DNA of 64,000 nt. It comes from Agreia sp. Leaf283 (GTDB lineage: Bacteria; Actinomycetota; Actinomycetes; Actinomycetales; Microbacteriaceae). The notes beneath the pieces were generated by a model. The model was given only the letters and a program-made list of their open reading frames with translations, was not told the DNA's origin and made no database searches. The translations under genes were made by a program, and so were the position numbers. This document shows positions 55,601 through 64,000 of this stretch, piece by piece. The stretch covers positions 349,443 through 413,442 of the forward strand of contig NZ_LMNF01000003.1 in NCBI RefSeq assembly GCF_001422485.1, written 5' to 3'. The number at the start of each line of letters is the position of its first letter. Position 1 is the stretch's first letter.

Positions 55601-56111
55601 GACGGCGGGCGGCATCGACCTGGTCGAGGGCGAATACGAGCTCGTGCTCGAGACGCAGGATGCCGGGGACGGCTCCCACGCGGCCCTCGCGCTGCTCCCG
55701 GGCGGCGGCTTCGCACTGCTCGACACCGCGACCACCCCGGAGCTCGAGGCGGAGGGCCTCGCGAGAGACATGATCCGAGCTGTGCAGGACGCGCGCAAGT
55801 CCGCCGGGTTCGAGGTCAGCGACCGCATCGTGCTCGACCTGGTCTTCTTCTCCGACACCGATGCGGATGCGCTGCGACAGGCATCCTCCGTCGACGTCGC
55901 GGGGGAGACCCTCGCCACCAGCTTCACCATCTCCGGCCCCCGTGACACCCCCGCCCTCGAGGGGTACCGTGAAAGTCTGGTCACCGAGTGGATCGGCGAC
56001 GCGGTGGCCACGTCACCCGAGCACGTCGTTCGCATCGGCGGCGCCAAGTACGCGAACACCGACGACCTCATCGTCGCGGTGAGCCGACAGTCAGGAATCC
56101 GCAATGTCTGA
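52677..56111 (+). CDS. ileS: Isoleucine--tRNA ligase with a repeat-encoded insertion
   Basis: The 1144-residue class I synthetase has HYGH in [16 protein letters not shown] near residue 70, a CP1 editing domain, [11 protein letters not shown] near 649 and a long C-terminal domain. The GLPHYGH form and size indicate the IleS2 (eukaryote-like) clade, as in mycobacteria; that clade is known for low mupirocin sensitivity, not tested here. Residues about 722-739 ([15 protein letters not shown]) are encoded by two type A repeats between the catalytic core and the anticodon-binding domain, in frame. ATG at 52677 has CCAGGAGAA upstream and is controlled by the T-box. Confidence 0.96.
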   Translation: MSYPKNSEENAGEQHRHAAPAITPSPNFPAIEEEVLGFWKADDTFRASIENRADADEWVFYDGPPFANGLPHYGHLLTGYAKDLFPRFQTMRGKKVERRFGWDTHGLPAELEAMRQLGITEKSQIEDMGIGVFNQASRDSVLRYTGEWQEYVTRQARWVDFENDYKTLDITFMESVIWAFKQLHTKGLAYEGFRVLPYCWHDETPLSNHELRMDDDVYKMRQDQTVTVTFPLTGAKAEALGLTAVRALAWTTTPWTLPTNLALAVGPGIQYAVVPGGSNGAADVHEDRLEGESHEYLIAQDLVGNYAKDLGYESADDAIAAISRTHLGAELEGITYDRLWDYYADTETWGTQNAWRILVADYVSTTDGTGIVHQAPAYGEEDQKICEAAGIPVVISVDEGARFLPAVADVVGLQVFEANKPLTQLLRANGRLLRQASYEHSYPHCWRCRNPLIYKAVSSWFVRVTEFRDRMETLNQEINWIPENVKDGQFGKWVSNARDWSISRNRYWGSPIPVWKSDNPEYPRVDVYGSLDELEADFGVRPTDLHRPYIDELTRPNPDDPTGQSTMRRIEDVLDVWFDSGSMPFAQVHYPFENQDWFDSHNPADFIVEYIGQTRGWFYTLHTLSTALFDRPAFRNVVSHGIVLGSDGQKMSKSLRNYPDVSEVLDRDGSDAMRWFLMSSPVLRGGNLVVTEEAIREATRQVLLPLWSTYYFFTLYANSAKPSPEPVEGSFPEPVEGAGGYEAQLSTSSTDVLDRYLLAKTRELIHDVAADLDAYDSTLATAKLRDFADVLTNWYVRRSRDRFWSGTDTAAFDTLFTVLEAVTRVAAPLLPLVTERIWKGLTGGRSVHLTDWPDENRFPADPGLVHAMDQVREISSTVLSLRKQSGLRVRLPLANLTIVASNVEALRPFEGILADELNVKSVTLVEQQPNSAVEFGITSKLTVNARAAGPRLGKQVQQVIKAARGGDWSESNGVVTAGGIDLVEGEYELVLETQDAGDGSHAALALLPGGGFALLDTATTPELEAEGLARDMIRAVQDARKSAGFEVSDRIVLDLVFFSDTDADALRQASSVDVAGETLATSFTISGPRDTPALEGYRESLVTEWIGDAVATSPEHVVRIGGAKYANTDDLIVAVSRQSGIRNV
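54841..54893. repeat. Two type A repeats inserted in frame in ileS
   Basis: CCCCTGAGCCTGTCGAAGG and TTCCCTGAGCCCGTCGAAGG are direct repeats about 25 bp apart within the coding region. They encode PSPEPVEGS and FPEPVEGA. The flanking sequence reads NSAK before and GGYEAQ after. Confidence 0.92.
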
Positions 56112-57519
56112 TCTCGAGTCCCCCGAACCAGAGAAGTCGGGCTACATCGGCCCGCTCGACGATACCGATCCCGACGAGTTCGTCGCGGCGGGAGACGCCG
56201 TCTACGCCGCCCTGCTCGAGCGTCTGGGCGAGGCCGCGCCCCAGCCGAGGCTCTCGGCGACTCGACGGGTCGTCGAGCTGCTCGGAGACCCGCAGCGCGC
56301 CTATCCCGTCATCCACATCACAGGCACGAACGGCAAGACCAGCACGAGCCGCATCACCGAGAGCATCCTGCGCGCCTACGGCCTGCGCACGGGGCTCTTC
56401 ACGAGCCCCCACCTGGAGCGCCTCAACGAGCGCATCGTGATCGATGGCGAGCCGATCAGCAACGAAGCGCTCGCGGCCAACTGGGCCGACATCGATCCGT
56501 TCCTGCAGATCGTCGACGGCGAGCTCGAGACCGCCGGCGAGCCGCGCATCACCTTCTTCGAAGCCCTGTCGGTGCTGGCGTTCGCGTCGTTCGCCGACGC
56601 GCCCGTCGATGTCGCCGTGATCGAGGTGGGCATGGGCGGAGAGTGGGATTCTACGAACGTCGCAGACGGTCAGGTCGCGGTCATCACGCCCATCTCCCTC
56701 GACCACACGAACCGTCTGGGCAACACCGTCGAGGAGATCGCCCGCACCAAGTCGGGCATCATCAAGCCGGTCTCGAACGTCGTGACCGCCCTTCAGCCCG
56801 CCGGTGCGCTGGCCGAGCTGCAGCGAGCGGTCGAGCTCACGGAGTCGAGCCTCGCGGTGCAGGGAGACCAGTTCCGCCTGATCTCCAGCGCTGTGGGCGT
56901 CGGTGGCCAGGTCGTGTCGATCCAGGGTCTGGCGGGCACGTACTCCGACCTGTTCCTGCCCCTGTACGGCGCTCACCAGGCGCAGAACGCGGCCGTCGCC
57001 GTCGCTGCCGTGGAGTCGTTCCTCGGCGGCGGAACGCACGAACTCGCCGTCGACGTCGTGAACGAGGGCTTCGCCACCGTTACGTCTCCCGGTCGGCTGC
57101 AGCTCGTGGGCATCGAGCCCACCGTGCTCGTCGACGCGGCGCACAATCCCGGCGGAGCCGAGGTGCTCGCGGTGGCCGTCACCGAGTACTTCACCTTCGA
57201 CAAGGTCGTGGCGGTGTTCGGCGTCCTCGCCGACAAGGACGTCGAGGGCATCGTGCGTGCCCTCGAGCCCGTCGTCACCGAGTTCGTCGTCACGGATGCG
57301 CCGAGCGACAGGGCGATCGATGCGGATTCCTTGGCGGCGATCGTCGTCGGCATCGTCGGGCGCGACCGTGTCACGGTGGAGCCCGAGCTCGCCCGCGCCC
57401 TCGAGGTCGCGCGCGACAGCGCCGAGGAGGCCGAGCGGGGCGCGGTGCTCGTCACCGGCTCGATCACGCTCGTGGGCGAGGCCATCACCGTGGCCGCAGC
57501 CGAGAAATGGAAGCCGTGA
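56104..57519 (+). CDS. folC: Dihydrofolate synthase / folylpolyglutamate synthase
   Basis: The 471-residue Mur-ligase-fold enzyme has the P-loop [13 protein letters not shown] near residue 75, the Mg-binding [15 protein letters not shown], the central [13 protein letters not shown], and the C-terminal DAAHNPGG motif. It adds glutamate to dihydropteroate and to folates. The start overlaps ileS by 8 bp, and the stop overlaps DUF4233 (GTGA). The ileS-folC-DUF4233-ndk order is common in actinobacteria. Confidence 0.95.
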   Translation: MSDLESPEPEKSGYIGPLDDTDPDEFVAAGDAVYAALLERLGEAAPQPRLSATRRVVELLGDPQRAYPVIHITGTNGKTSTSRITESILRAYGLRTGLFTSPHLERLNERIVIDGEPISNEALAANWADIDPFLQIVDGELETAGEPRITFFEALSVLAFASFADAPVDVAVIEVGMGGEWDSTNVADGQVAVITPISLDHTNRLGNTVEEIARTKSGIIKPVSNVVTALQPAGALAELQRAVELTESSLAVQGDQFRLISSAVGVGGQVVSIQGLAGTYSDLFLPLYGAHQAQNAAVAVAAVESFLGGGTHELAVDVVNEGFATVTSPGRLQLVGIEPTVLVDAAHNPGGAEVLAVAVTEYFTFDKVVAVFGVLADKDVEGIVRALEPVVTEFVVTDAPSDRAIDADSLAAIVVGIVGRDRVTVEPELARALEVARDSAEEAERGAVLVTGSITLVGEAITVAAAEKWKP

Positions 57520-57926
57520 CAGACATCCAGCCCTCGCCCGACGAGGCCGAGCCGCAGCGCCCGGCGCGCGCCGGCCGACCCCCATCGGTGCGACGATCGC
57601 TCGGATCGATCGTGCTCGGCTTCGAGAGCGTCGTGATGTTCCTCGCGGCACTCGTCGCCTTCGGGCTCAAGGCGTTGCCCGCCCTGCCGGCCCTCGGAGG
57701 AGGAGCACTGCTCTGCGTCGCGCTGGTCGCCGGCGCGGGGCTCCTGCGCTTCCGCTGGGGCTACGCGTTCGGCTGGGTGCTGCAGGCGGCCATCATCGCG
57801 TCGGCCTTCCTCGTGCCGGTGATGTGGATCGTCGGGGTGCTCTTCGTGGGCCTCTGGACCTACTGCATGGTCGTCGGCTCGCGAATAGATCGCGAGAAGG
57901 CCGCCGCAGCCGCCGTTCAGCCCTGA
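57516..57926 (+). CDS. DUF4233 membrane protein
   Basis: This 136-residue protein has a Pro/Arg-rich cytoplasmic start and four predicted helices (SIVLGFESVVMFLAALVAF; ALLCVALVAGAGLL; WVLQAAIIASAFLVPVMW; GVLFVGLWTYCMVV). It is the conserved small membrane protein found next to folC in many actinobacteria, of unknown role. The GTG at 57516 overlaps the folC stop and has GGAAG upstream; an ATG three codons earlier is possible. Confidence 0.85.
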   Translation: MTDIQPSPDEAEPQRPARAGRPPSVRRSLGSIVLGFESVVMFLAALVAFGLKALPALPALGGGALLCVALVAGAGLLRFRWGYAFGWVLQAAIIASAFLVPVMWIVGVLFVGLWTYCMVVGSRIDREKAAAAAVQP

Positions 57927-57942
57927 TCTCCCATCGCCGCTC

Positions 57943-57989
57943 GGTACAGTGAAACGGTACGTTTCCCCTTTGTCTGGAAGGACATCCCT
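57943..57989 (+). promoter_or_regulatory. Promoter and ribosome-binding site of ndk
   Basis: TACAGT at about 57943 is a plausible -10 box, and GGAAGGAC lies 6 nt before the GTG. A short palindrome AAACGGTACGTTT sits between them and could be a regulatory site. Confidence 0.4.
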
Positions 57990-58412
57990 GTGACCATCAC
58001 GAGCGAAGAATCCCTCGTTCTCATCAAGCCCGACGGCGTGGCCCGCAACCTCACGGGGGAGATCCTCTCCCGCATCGAGGGCAAGGGCTACCAGCTGGTC
58101 GACATCAAGCTCATCCAGCCCGAGCGCAGCGTGCTCGCGGCGCACTACGCCGAGCACGAGGGCAAGCCGTTCTACGAGCCGCTCATCGAATTCATGGAGT
58201 CGGGACCGATCGTGGCGATCCGCATCGCGGGCAACCGCGTCATCGAGGGCTTCCGCTCGCTCGCCGGCACCACCGACCCCACCACGGCCGCTCCCGGCAC
58301 GATCCGCGGCGACCTGGGCCGCGACTGGGGCCTGAAGGTTCAGCAGAACCTCGTGCACGGCAGCGACTCGCCCGAGTCGGCCCAGCGCGAACTCGCGATC
58401 TGGTTCGGCTGA
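57990..58412 (+). CDS. ndk: Nucleoside diphosphate kinase
   Basis: The 140-residue enzyme has the phosphohistidine motif NLVHGSDSPESAQREL and the nucleotide-binding segment TDPTTAAPGTIRGDLG. It transfers phosphate from NTP to NDP. It starts with GTG. A type A repeat follows 4 bp after the stop. Confidence 0.96.
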   Translation: MTITSEESLVLIKPDGVARNLTGEILSRIEGKGYQLVDIKLIQPERSVLAAHYAEHEGKPFYEPLIEFMESGPIVAIRIAGNRVIEGFRSLAGTTDPTTAAPGTIRGDLGRDWGLKVQQNLVHGSDSPESAQRELAIWFG

Positions 58413-58415
58413 CCC

Positions 58416-58437
58416 GTTCCCTGAGCCTGTCGAAGGG
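58416..58437. repeat. Type A repeat between ndk and VKOR genes
   Basis: A full-length copy of the dispersed repeat lies 3 bp past the ndk stop and 9 bp before the stop of the convergent VKOR gene. Confidence 0.85.
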
Positions 58438-58446
58438 CGGGTCTTC

Positions 58447-59061
58447 CTAGCTGTACAGAATGATCGTCGTGATGGCGTCGAGTCGAAGCTGCGCCATCAC
58501 GACGATCGCCAGGTAGCCGAGCAGCACGAGCACCCACGTGAACGGGTAGATGCGGGCGAAGATGCGCCGCGACGCGCCCGAGTTGCCGAAATGTCCTTCT
58601 TTGAGGTTGAACACCGTCACGTAGAAGAACATCGGGATCATCACGGTCCACACGACCATGCAGTAGGGGCAGAGTGTTCCCAGAACGAAGATGCTCTGCG
58701 AGATGAGCCAGGCGACGAACACGATGCCGCCGAGAAGGCCGGCGTTGAAGGCGATCCAGAACCACGACGCGAACCGGGCGCCCGCGAGGATCGCGACGCC
58801 CACGATGATGGGGGCGATGAACGCGGCCACGCCGATGATCGGATTCGGGAAGCCGAAGACCGACCCCTGGGCGCTCGCCATGTTCACTCCGCACTGCACG
58901 AGGGGTGAGATGTCGCAGCTCGGGTTGTAGTCGGGATTGACGAGTGTCTCGATCTTCTCGATGGTGAGGTCGAAGGCGGCGAACCATCCGATCACTCCCG
59001 CCACGATCAGGAAGATCGCGAAAATGAAGGGTCGTCTGTTCTCGAGCGTCGTATTCACCAC
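58447..59061 (-). CDS. Vitamin K epoxide reductase (VKOR) family protein
   Basis: This 204-residue protein has five predicted helices and the VKOR cysteines: CDISPLVQC in the first external loop and TLCPYCMVVW for the CxxC active site. Bacterial VKOR reoxidises a DsbA-like partner during disulphide formation outside the cytoplasm, passing electrons to menaquinone. The start is the first of two GTG codons, 6 nt after GATAAT on the minus strand with no ribosome-binding site, so initiation is probably leaderless. The longer frame to 59184 lacks support. No DsbA-like gene is adjacent. Confidence 0.9.
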   Translation of the reverse strand: MVNTTLENRRPFIFAIFLIVAGVIGWFAAFDLTIEKIETLVNPDYNPSCDISPLVQCGVNMASAQGSVFGFPNPIIGVAAFIAPIIVGVAILAGARFASWFWIAFNAGLLGGIVFVAWLISQSIFVLGTLCPYCMVVWTVMIPMFFYVTVFNLKEGHFGNSGASRRIFARIYPFTWVLVLLGYLAIVVMAQLRLDAITTIILYS

Positions 59062-59376
59062 GGTCGGATTATCGCACGGGGTGAAATACGCATTCTGGGA
59101 ATGCATGCGATAATTGGTCTCAGTCTTTCTGGCCGCGTCCGGGAAGACGCCAAAGAAGGCTTGTCGGAACGAAAGCAGGCGCAACCACAGTGGCCGCCCG
59201 CCTCATCCGAACACGAGAACTACAGTCATAAAAGAAGTACACGTGAAGGCAGCCAGAGCCTATGTCGCCGGCTGTCCGTGTAAAGGATTGGCGAGGTTTT
59301 CGCTCACGCGAAAGGCTCGCTCTGGAGAGTACCGACAGGTGGCGCGGCCACCGGTTCGGCAAGGAGTGCACCAGAA
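59062..59376 (+). promoter_or_regulatory. Divergent promoter region and long leader of the RNase E/G gene
   Basis: This 315-bp gap holds no convincing gene. GCATTCTGGGAATGC (59090-59104) is a palindrome between the two promoters. GATAAT at about 59109-59114 could start the rne transcript, leaving a leader of about 260 nt with possible stems (for example TTTTCGCTCACGCGAAA near 59299-59315 and GGTGGCGCGGCCACC near 59339-59353). AAGGAG is about 10 nt before the ATG. Long autoregulated leaders are known for RNase E in other bacteria. Confidence 0.5.
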
Positions 59377-62040
59377 ATGGTGGAAGACAACAACAACACA
59401 GGTTCATCGAACACAGAATCAGCACCGCGCAAACGCCTCTTCGGGGGTCGCAAGTCGGCTAAGAAGGCCGTCGAGCCGCCCGTTGCCGAGGCTCCCGCGA
59501 CTCCGCCGACGGTGTCGGAGCCCGAGGAGCAGGCCGCCCCGGTCGTCACGTCGGGTGCCGCCTCGACCGGCGTCGGTTCGCCCTTCGACGAGGAGCACCC
59601 GGGGCTCGCGCCCCTCGAGCCCTCGGCTCAGACCGAGGCTCCCGTTCAGGCGCCGGTGCTCCGGCCCACGACGTCACTGATCTTCCAGGCCCCCGACATC
59701 CAGCCGCTGCCCGCGCGCGACGATGACGACCAGGCCGACGACGAGCGCCCCGACACCTCGGTGCGCCGCCGATCACGTCGACGCTCGGGTGAAGACAACC
59801 GGCCGGGCGACAACGATCCCGCGAACACCGTCGTCAAGGTGCGCACGCCCCGCCCCGAGCCGGAGCTCATCACCGAGCCCCAGCGGATCAAGGGGTCGAC
59901 GCGTCTCGAGGCCAAGAAGCAGCGCCGTCGCGACGGTCGGGATGCGGGTCGTCGTCGCCCCGTCGTCACCGAGGCCGAGTTCCTCGCCCGCCGCGAGTCC
60001 GTCGACCGCGTCATGGTTGTTCGGGCCAAAGACAACAAGATCCAGATCGGCGTCCTCGAAGACGGCGTGCTGGTCGAGCACTACGTCGCCAAGGCGCAGG
60101 ACGCGTCGCTGATCGGCAACGTCTACCTCGGCAAGGTGCAGAACGTGCTTCCCAGCATGGAGGCCGCCTTCGTCGACATCGGACGCGGTCGCAACGCCGT
60201 GCTGTACTCGGGCGAGGTTGACTGGGACGCCGCGGCGGCCGAGAACCCCAACGGTGGCAACCAGGCGCGCAAGATCGAGCTCGCCCTGAAGCCGGGTGCA
60301 ACCGTACTGGTGCAGGTCACGAAAGACCCGGTGGGCCACAAGGGCGCGCGCCTCACGAGCCAGATCTCCCTCCCGGGCCGCTACCTCGTGTACGTGCCGA
60401 ACGGGTCGATGAACGGCATCTCGCGCAAGCTCCCCGATGTCGAGCGGTCGCGCCTCAAGAAGATCCTCAAAGAGGTTCTGCCCGAGAACGTCGGCGTCAT
60501 CGTGCGCACGGCGTCGGAGGGAGCAACGGAAGAGCAGCTCACGCTCGACGTCAGCCGCCTGACCACGCAGTGGTCGGAGATCTCGGCCGCCGTGCAGAAG
60601 CAGCAGTCTCCCGCACTGCTGCACTCCGAGCCCGATCTGCTCATCAAGATCGTGCGCGACGTGTTCAACGAGGACTTCCAGCGCCTCGTGATCTCGGGCG
60701 ACGACGCCCGGGCCACGATCGAGACCTACCTGGGCCAGGTCGCCCCCGATCTGCTCGACCGTGTCGAGCGCTATGAGGGCGAGCGCGACGCGTTCGACGA
60801 GTTCCGAGTGTCGGAGCAGATCGAGAAGGCGCTCGACCGCAAGGTCTGGCTCCCGTCGGGCGGATCGCTCGTGATCGACCGCACCGAGGCCATGACCGTC
60901 GTCGACGTCAACACCGGCAAGTTCGTGGGCTCCGGCGGAAACCTCGAGGAGACCGTCACCAAGAACAACCTCGAGGCGGCCGAGGAGATCGTGCGCCAGC
61001 TGCGCCTGCGTGACATCGGCGGCATCATCGTGGTCGACTTCATCGACATGGTGCTCGAGTCGAACCGCGACCTCGTTCTGCGGCGCATGGTCGAGTGCCT
61101 CAGCCGCGACCGCACGAAGCACCAGGTCGCCGAGGTCACCTCGCTCGGACTCGTGCAGATGACCCGCAAGAAGCTGGGTCTCGGCCTGCTCGAGTCGTTC
61201 AGCGAGGCGTGCGAGGTCTGCGCCGGCCGCGGCGTGATCGTGCACCACGACCCCGTCGTCAAGCACCGCTCCTCCGGCAACGCGCCCGCCTCGTCGGCAG
61301 CGCCGCAGCAGGAGCGTCGACGTTCGGGCCGGGGCAACGGCCAGAACGGCAACGGCGGCAACGGATCGTCGAACGGCAACGGGTCGTCGAATGGCGGCAA
61401 CGGCGCGAACGCGTCGTCGAGCACCGCATCCTCGTCGCACTCGGCCCCTGCCACCAAGCCCCACGGAATCACGGACGACGCGAAGAACGCCCTGGCCAAG
61501 ATCGCGGCATCGACCATCTCCACGCACACCGGCGCCGTGAACATCATCACCCAGGAGCAGTCCGAAGCCGCGAAGGCCGCCACGACGCCGCCGGTCGAGA
61601 CTCCGGCCGTCGTGCCGAACGAGCGCGAGGAGAACGCACAGGCCGCTCCGGATGCCGGGGGAGCCGAATCGCAGGCGCCGTCGCGCGGGCGTAAGGGCAA
61701 CCGTCGCGCACGTCAGGCCAAGCCCGTCGTCGAGACGGCCGTTGTCGAGACTGCCGTAGTCGAGACCCCCGCGGTCAGGACCGAGCAGGCGTCCGACGCG
61801 TCTGACGCTCCTGCCTCGGTCGCCCCGGCGGCCGACGTGCTGCCGGCGATCGACATTCTCGACATTCCCGTCGCGAAGGCACCGGCTGCTCAGCGTCGCA
61901 TCTCGACGCACGATGCAGAGGTTCTCCTCGACTCCGTGCTCGGAGCACTGCCCGAACCGAAGCAGCCCGGACAGGGCCGCTCGCGCAGCCGCAGGGTGAG
62001 CACGGCCGCTCTGTCGGCACCCACGCCCGAGCAGCAGTAG
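59377..62040 (+). CDS. rne: Ribonuclease E/G family endoribonuclease
   Basis: The 887-residue protein has a disordered acidic/proline-rich N-terminal extension (about 1-200) and an S1 domain (near 225-300, LIGNVYLGKVQNVLPSMEAAFVDIG). The RNase E/G catalytic core follows with the DNase I-like acidic residues in VVDVNTGKF and GGIIVVDFIDM, then the Zn-link CEVCAGRG near 611. The C-terminal tail is rich in Gly/Asn/Ser (NGNGGNGSSNGNGSSNG) and holds a three-fold VVET(A/P) repeat. Extensions on both sides are typical of actinobacterial RNase E, which processes rRNA and mRNA. Confidence 0.95.
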   Translation: MVEDNNNTGSSNTESAPRKRLFGGRKSAKKAVEPPVAEAPATPPTVSEPEEQAAPVVTSGAASTGVGSPFDEEHPGLAPLEPSAQTEAPVQAPVLRPTTSLIFQAPDIQPLPARDDDDQADDERPDTSVRRRSRRRSGEDNRPGDNDPANTVVKVRTPRPEPELITEPQRIKGSTRLEAKKQRRRDGRDAGRRRPVVTEAEFLARRESVDRVMVVRAKDNKIQIGVLEDGVLVEHYVAKAQDASLIGNVYLGKVQNVLPSMEAAFVDIGRGRNAVLYSGEVDWDAAAAENPNGGNQARKIELALKPGATVLVQVTKDPVGHKGARLTSQISLPGRYLVYVPNGSMNGISRKLPDVERSRLKKILKEVLPENVGVIVRTASEGATEEQLTLDVSRLTTQWSEISAAVQKQQSPALLHSEPDLLIKIVRDVFNEDFQRLVISGDDARATIETYLGQVAPDLLDRVERYEGERDAFDEFRVSEQIEKALDRKVWLPSGGSLVIDRTEAMTVVDVNTGKFVGSGGNLEETVTKNNLEAAEEIVRQLRLRDIGGIIVVDFIDMVLESNRDLVLRRMVECLSRDRTKHQVAEVTSLGLVQMTRKKLGLGLLESFSEACEVCAGRGVIVHHDPVVKHRSSGNAPASSAAPQQERRRSGRGNGQNGNGGNGSSNGNGSSNGGNGANASSSTASSSHSAPATKPHGITDDAKNALAKIAASTISTHTGAVNIITQEQSEAAKAATTPPVETPAVVPNEREENAQAAPDAGGAESQAPSRGRKGNRRARQAKPVVETAVVETAVVETPAVRTEQASDASDAPASVAPAADVLPAIDILDIPVAKAPAAQRRISTHDAEVLLDSVLGALPEPKQPGQGRSRSRRVSTAALSAPTPEQQ

Positions 62041-62065
62041 GCGCCAGAACCGCAGCAGACGTAAG

Positions 62066-62105
62066 AGGCCGCTACCGTCCCCGCCCGGGGCGGTCGCGGC
62101 CTTTT
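62066..62105 (+). terminator. Terminator after the RNase E/G gene
   Basis: GAGGCCGC (about 62068) pairs with GCGGCC(T) near 62094-62100, enclosing a GC-rich inner stem CCGTCCCCGCCC/GGGGCGG, and TTTT follows. It overlaps the 3' end of the convergent DUF4031 gene. Confidence 0.75.
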
Positions 62106-62350
62106 ACACGCAGTCCGCTGCGCTCGAGTCGGCGCACGAGGTCGCGATAGCTCACCGGCAGCGCTCCCGCCGCGACGAGCTCCGCGTGCCGAGAGATCGG
62201 CACGTCGTAGTGGTCGAGATCGAAGCTGCGCGGCGGCAGTCCCGCGGCGCGCGCGAAGGCATGCAGCTCCTCGAGCGACGAATCGCTGACGAGGTGTCCC
62301 CAGACCGTGTCATGGGCGGGCCAGATGGGCCAGTCGATCAGCACGGTCAT
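62072..62350 (-). CDS. DUF4031 family protein
   Basis: The 92-residue protein (MTVLIDWPIWPAHDTVWGHL) matches the DUF4031 pattern: a hydrophobic start strand, WGHLVSD, then LPPRSFDLDHYDVP and a C-terminal YRDLVRRLERSGLRV. The conserved His and Asp residues suggest an enzyme or metal site, but no function is known. It is convergent with rne and its end contains the rne terminator stem. Confidence 0.85.
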   Translation of the reverse strand: MTVLIDWPIWPAHDTVWGHLVSDSSLEELHAFARAAGLPPRSFDLDHYDVPISRHAELVAAGALPVSYRDLVRRLERSGLRVKGRDRPGRGR

Positions 62351-62421
62351 AGTGCACGAGTGTACGTCTGTGCGGCGCTTCCCAGCTTCGCCCGGCCGCG
62401 CGACTTGTACTCTGGTGCGCG

Positions 62422-63489
62422 ATGACTTCCACCCGGCTCGAGCACCAGGAGCGCGAAGCGCATCCGGGCCACGACGATCACGACGGTCACACCCATTCGG
62501 CCTCGGTGACCGGCCGGCAGCTGCTGGTGCGGATCGGCATCGGTGCCGGTATCGTCGGCGCTCTCTTCGCCGTGCGTGCCTTCATTCCGGGGCTCGGCCT
62601 GACTCTGCCGAACCGCATGCAGGACTTCGTCACCCTCTCGATCAGCGTGATCGTCGAGTCCCTGCCCTTCGTGCTGCTCGGCATCGTGCTCGCCGTCATC
62701 GTGCAGGTCTGGCTTCCGGCCGGCTTCTTCGACCGCATCCTGCCGAAGAACCCGGCTGCGCGCCGCGCGTGCATCTCTCTCATCGGAATGCTCCTGCCGG
62801 TGTGCGAGTGCGGCAACGTCCCCCTCGCCCGCGGCCTCATCATCCGCGGCTTCACCGTTCCCGAGTCGCTCACCTTCCTGCTCGCGGCGCCGATCCTCAA
62901 CCCGATCACGATCATCACCACGCAGCAGGCCTTCGGCGGCGACCCGATCATCCTCGTCGCGCGCCTCGTGGGCGGCTTCGTCATCGCCAACACGATCGGC
63001 TGGCTCTACTCCCGCCATCCCGCACCGGATGCGCTGCTGACGCCCGGTTTCGCGCGGGAGTGCGAGGTGGCGCACCACGAGTCCGGCTCCCGGATGGTGC
63101 GGAGCCTGGCCATGTTCGTGCGGGAGACCACGGGAATCATGCCCGCGCTGATCATCGGATCGCTCGTGGCCGGCGGCATCCAGACCATCGTGCCGCGCGA
63201 CGTGCTCGTGGCGCTCGGCAGCAATCCCGTCTGGTCGGTTCTCGCCCTGATGGCCCTGGCCTTCGTCGTCTCGGTCTGCTCGAACGTCGACGCGTTCTTC
63301 ATCCTGTCGTTCGGGGGCATCTTCTCGACCGGCGCCATCGTGTCGTTCCTGACGTTCGGGCCCATGATCGATGTGAAGATGCTCGCCTTGATGCGCACGA
63401 CGTTCACCACCAAGACGCTGGTGCAGGTCTCGGTGCTCGTCGGGCTGATGTCGGCCGCCCTGGGTCTGGCGGTGAACGTTCTTGTTTGA
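62422..63489 (+). CDS. DUF318/YraQ-type permease
   Basis: This 355-residue membrane protein has a His/Asp-rich N terminus (REAHPGHDDHDGHTHS) and about eight helices. The family motif around GMLLPVCECGNVPLARGLI carries conserved Cys residues, with a second SVCSNVDAFFILSF near the end. Homologues (YraQ, YcgR, ArsP-like) are thought to export metals, metalloids or organic compounds. TACTCT lies 8 nt before the ATG, giving a possible leaderless or very short leader. It is followed after 4 bp by the TIGR03943-type partner. Confidence 0.87.
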   Translation: MTSTRLEHQEREAHPGHDDHDGHTHSASVTGRQLLVRIGIGAGIVGALFAVRAFIPGLGLTLPNRMQDFVTLSISVIVESLPFVLLGIVLAVIVQVWLPAGFFDRILPKNPAARRACISLIGMLLPVCECGNVPLARGLIIRGFTVPESLTFLLAAPILNPITIITTQQAFGGDPIILVARLVGGFVIANTIGWLYSRHPAPDALLTPGFARECEVAHHESGSRMVRSLAMFVRETTGIMPALIIGSLVAGGIQTIVPRDVLVALGSNPVWSVLALMALAFVVSVCSNVDAFFILSFGGIFSTGAIVSFLTFGPMIDVKMLALMRTTFTTKTLVQVSVLVGLMSAALGLAVNVLV

Positions 63490-63493
63490 CGCG

Positions 63494-64000
63494 ATGAAGC
63501 AGCGCTGGATCGGCGTCATTTTGACCCTCGCCGCCTGCGTGGCCACGGTGTGGTTCTGGGCAAACGGCGACCTGGGGCTCTACGTGCACCCCCGCTACTT
63601 CGTCTTCACGGTGATCGCGGCCGTCGTGGGCATCGTGGTGGTGGTCGCGAGCTTCGTCGTGCGCGTGCCGTCGGAGGACGCGGCCTCCGGCGGCGCGGCG
63701 CGTCGCGCCTGGCGCAGGGTCGTCTCGGTCGGTGTCGTGGTGGCGTGCGTCTTCGGCGCCGGAGCCCTCGTGCTGCTTCCCCCCGCCACGCTCACCTCGG
63801 CCACCGCCGACCAGCGCAGCGTGAACAGCGGAACGGTCGTGGGCTCGGGCGCCGCGCAGGCGACGGGCGACACTGCGGACTACGGGGTCAAGGAGTGGGC
63901 CACCGCGCTGCGCCAGAGCACCGATCTGCAGGGCATCGCGGGCAGCTCGGCGACCCTCACGGGCTTCGTCAGCGCCGATCCCGACGACCCGGAGAACGTC
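63494..64000 (+). CDS. TIGR03943-type membrane protein (YcgQ-like), 3' end outside window
   Basis: The first 169 residues are present: two helices (GVILTLAACVATVWFWANG; FVFTVIAAVVGIVVVVASFVV), a third (VSVGVVVACVFGAGALVLL), then an exported domain with VLLPPATLTSATADQRSVNS and the start of a beta domain (TLTGFVSADPDDPEN). This matches TIGR03943/YcgQ proteins, which occur beside DUF318 permeases. It is in the same operon, 4 bp after the permease stop. A metal-related role is inferred from the pair. Confidence 0.85.
   Translation, partial: MKQRWIGVILTLAACVATVWFWANGDLGLYVHPRYFVFTVIAAVVGIVVVVASFVVRVPSEDAASGGAARRAWRRVVSVGVVVACVFGAGALVLLPPATLTSATADQRSVNSGTVVGSGAAQATGDTADYGVKEWATALRQSTDLQGIAGSSATLTGFVSADPDDPENV

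Noticed and set aside
52542-55679. Minus-strand open frame of over 1000 codons opposite ileS
   Set aside because: It mirrors the ileS codon phase; no recognisable motif, and it spans the T-box.
59114-59680. Small open frame in the rne leader continuing into rne in another frame
   Set aside because: Arg/Ser/Pro-rich shadow composition after 59400 and no ribosome-binding site; a leader peptide cannot be excluded but is not supported.

Overview
The window is about 64 kb of very GC-rich DNA from an actinobacterium, most likely a member of the Microbacteriaceae or a close relative. Support for this: strong G/C third-position bias; many GTG starts; several genes whose -10 box lies about 6 nt before the start codon (leaderless mRNAs); a two-gene clpP1-clpP2 operon; GTP-dependent PEP carboxykinase; a RamB-like regulator; an actinobacterial translational T-box in front of ileS; 13E12/DUF222 HNH endonuclease; DUF4233 beside folC; an SCO7613-type membrane protein; and an LAxTG cell-wall sorting signal. 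Taxonomy is inferred from gene content only. Almost all of it reads as chromosomal core, with no prophage, insertion sequence, CRISPR array or secretion cluster recognised.

Layout. 1-7.3 kb: tail of a small exported protein, ettA, two acyl-CoA thioesterases facing each other, a FAD dehydrogenase, and a translationally coupled mscS-glbO pair. 7.4-13.7 kb: pepN divergent from rpiB, followed by a Nei-type glycosylase, a PaiB-like FMN protein and an amidohydrolase. 13.9-17.4 kb: a DUF222-HNH endonuclease gene flanked by palindromic repeats, then ppk2 and dps. 17.5-23.6 kb: a NarL-type two-component system and a 1280-residue polytopic membrane protein. 23.7-25.5 kb: tRNA-Gly, tRNA-Pro and trigger factor. 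25.5-30 kb: TetR/DUF952, a phosphotransferase, a VSR-fold (DUF559-like) protein with a probable N-terminal frameshift, and DUF445. 30.1-34.1 kb: clpP1, clpP2, clpX and a BenE transporter. 34-41 kb: a lipoprotein/82-aa protein/siderophore-interacting protein operon with overlapping genes, a GNAT, valS and pckG. 41-45.3 kb: RamB-like regulator and a wall-anchored amidase. 45.5-51.3 kb: TetR and a complete oligopeptide-type ABC transporter whose two ATPases are fused. 51.3-58.4 kb: ArsR-DUF2071, a T-box, ileS, folC, DUF4233 and ndk. 58.4-64 kb: VKOR, RNase E/G, DUF4031, a DUF318 permease and a TIGR03943-type partner.

The most unusual feature is a dispersed short repeat (core TTCCCTGAGCCTGTCGAAGG) present in more than a dozen copies. 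It forms terminator-like hairpins between genes, flanks the HNH endonuclease gene together with a second palindrome, and lies in frame inside two essential-looking coding regions: the IleS core and the linker of the fused ABC ATPase. A third palindrome family flanks the VSR-like gene. Other points of interest are a duplicated sequence inside an inverted repeat upstream of clpP1, an ArsR operator lying on a leaderless promoter, a probable CTG start in an overlapping operon, and a pentapeptide expansion at the N terminus of PEPCK. I did not find a clearly new multi-gene system. The repeat families and the gene neighbourhoods they mark are the best leads.
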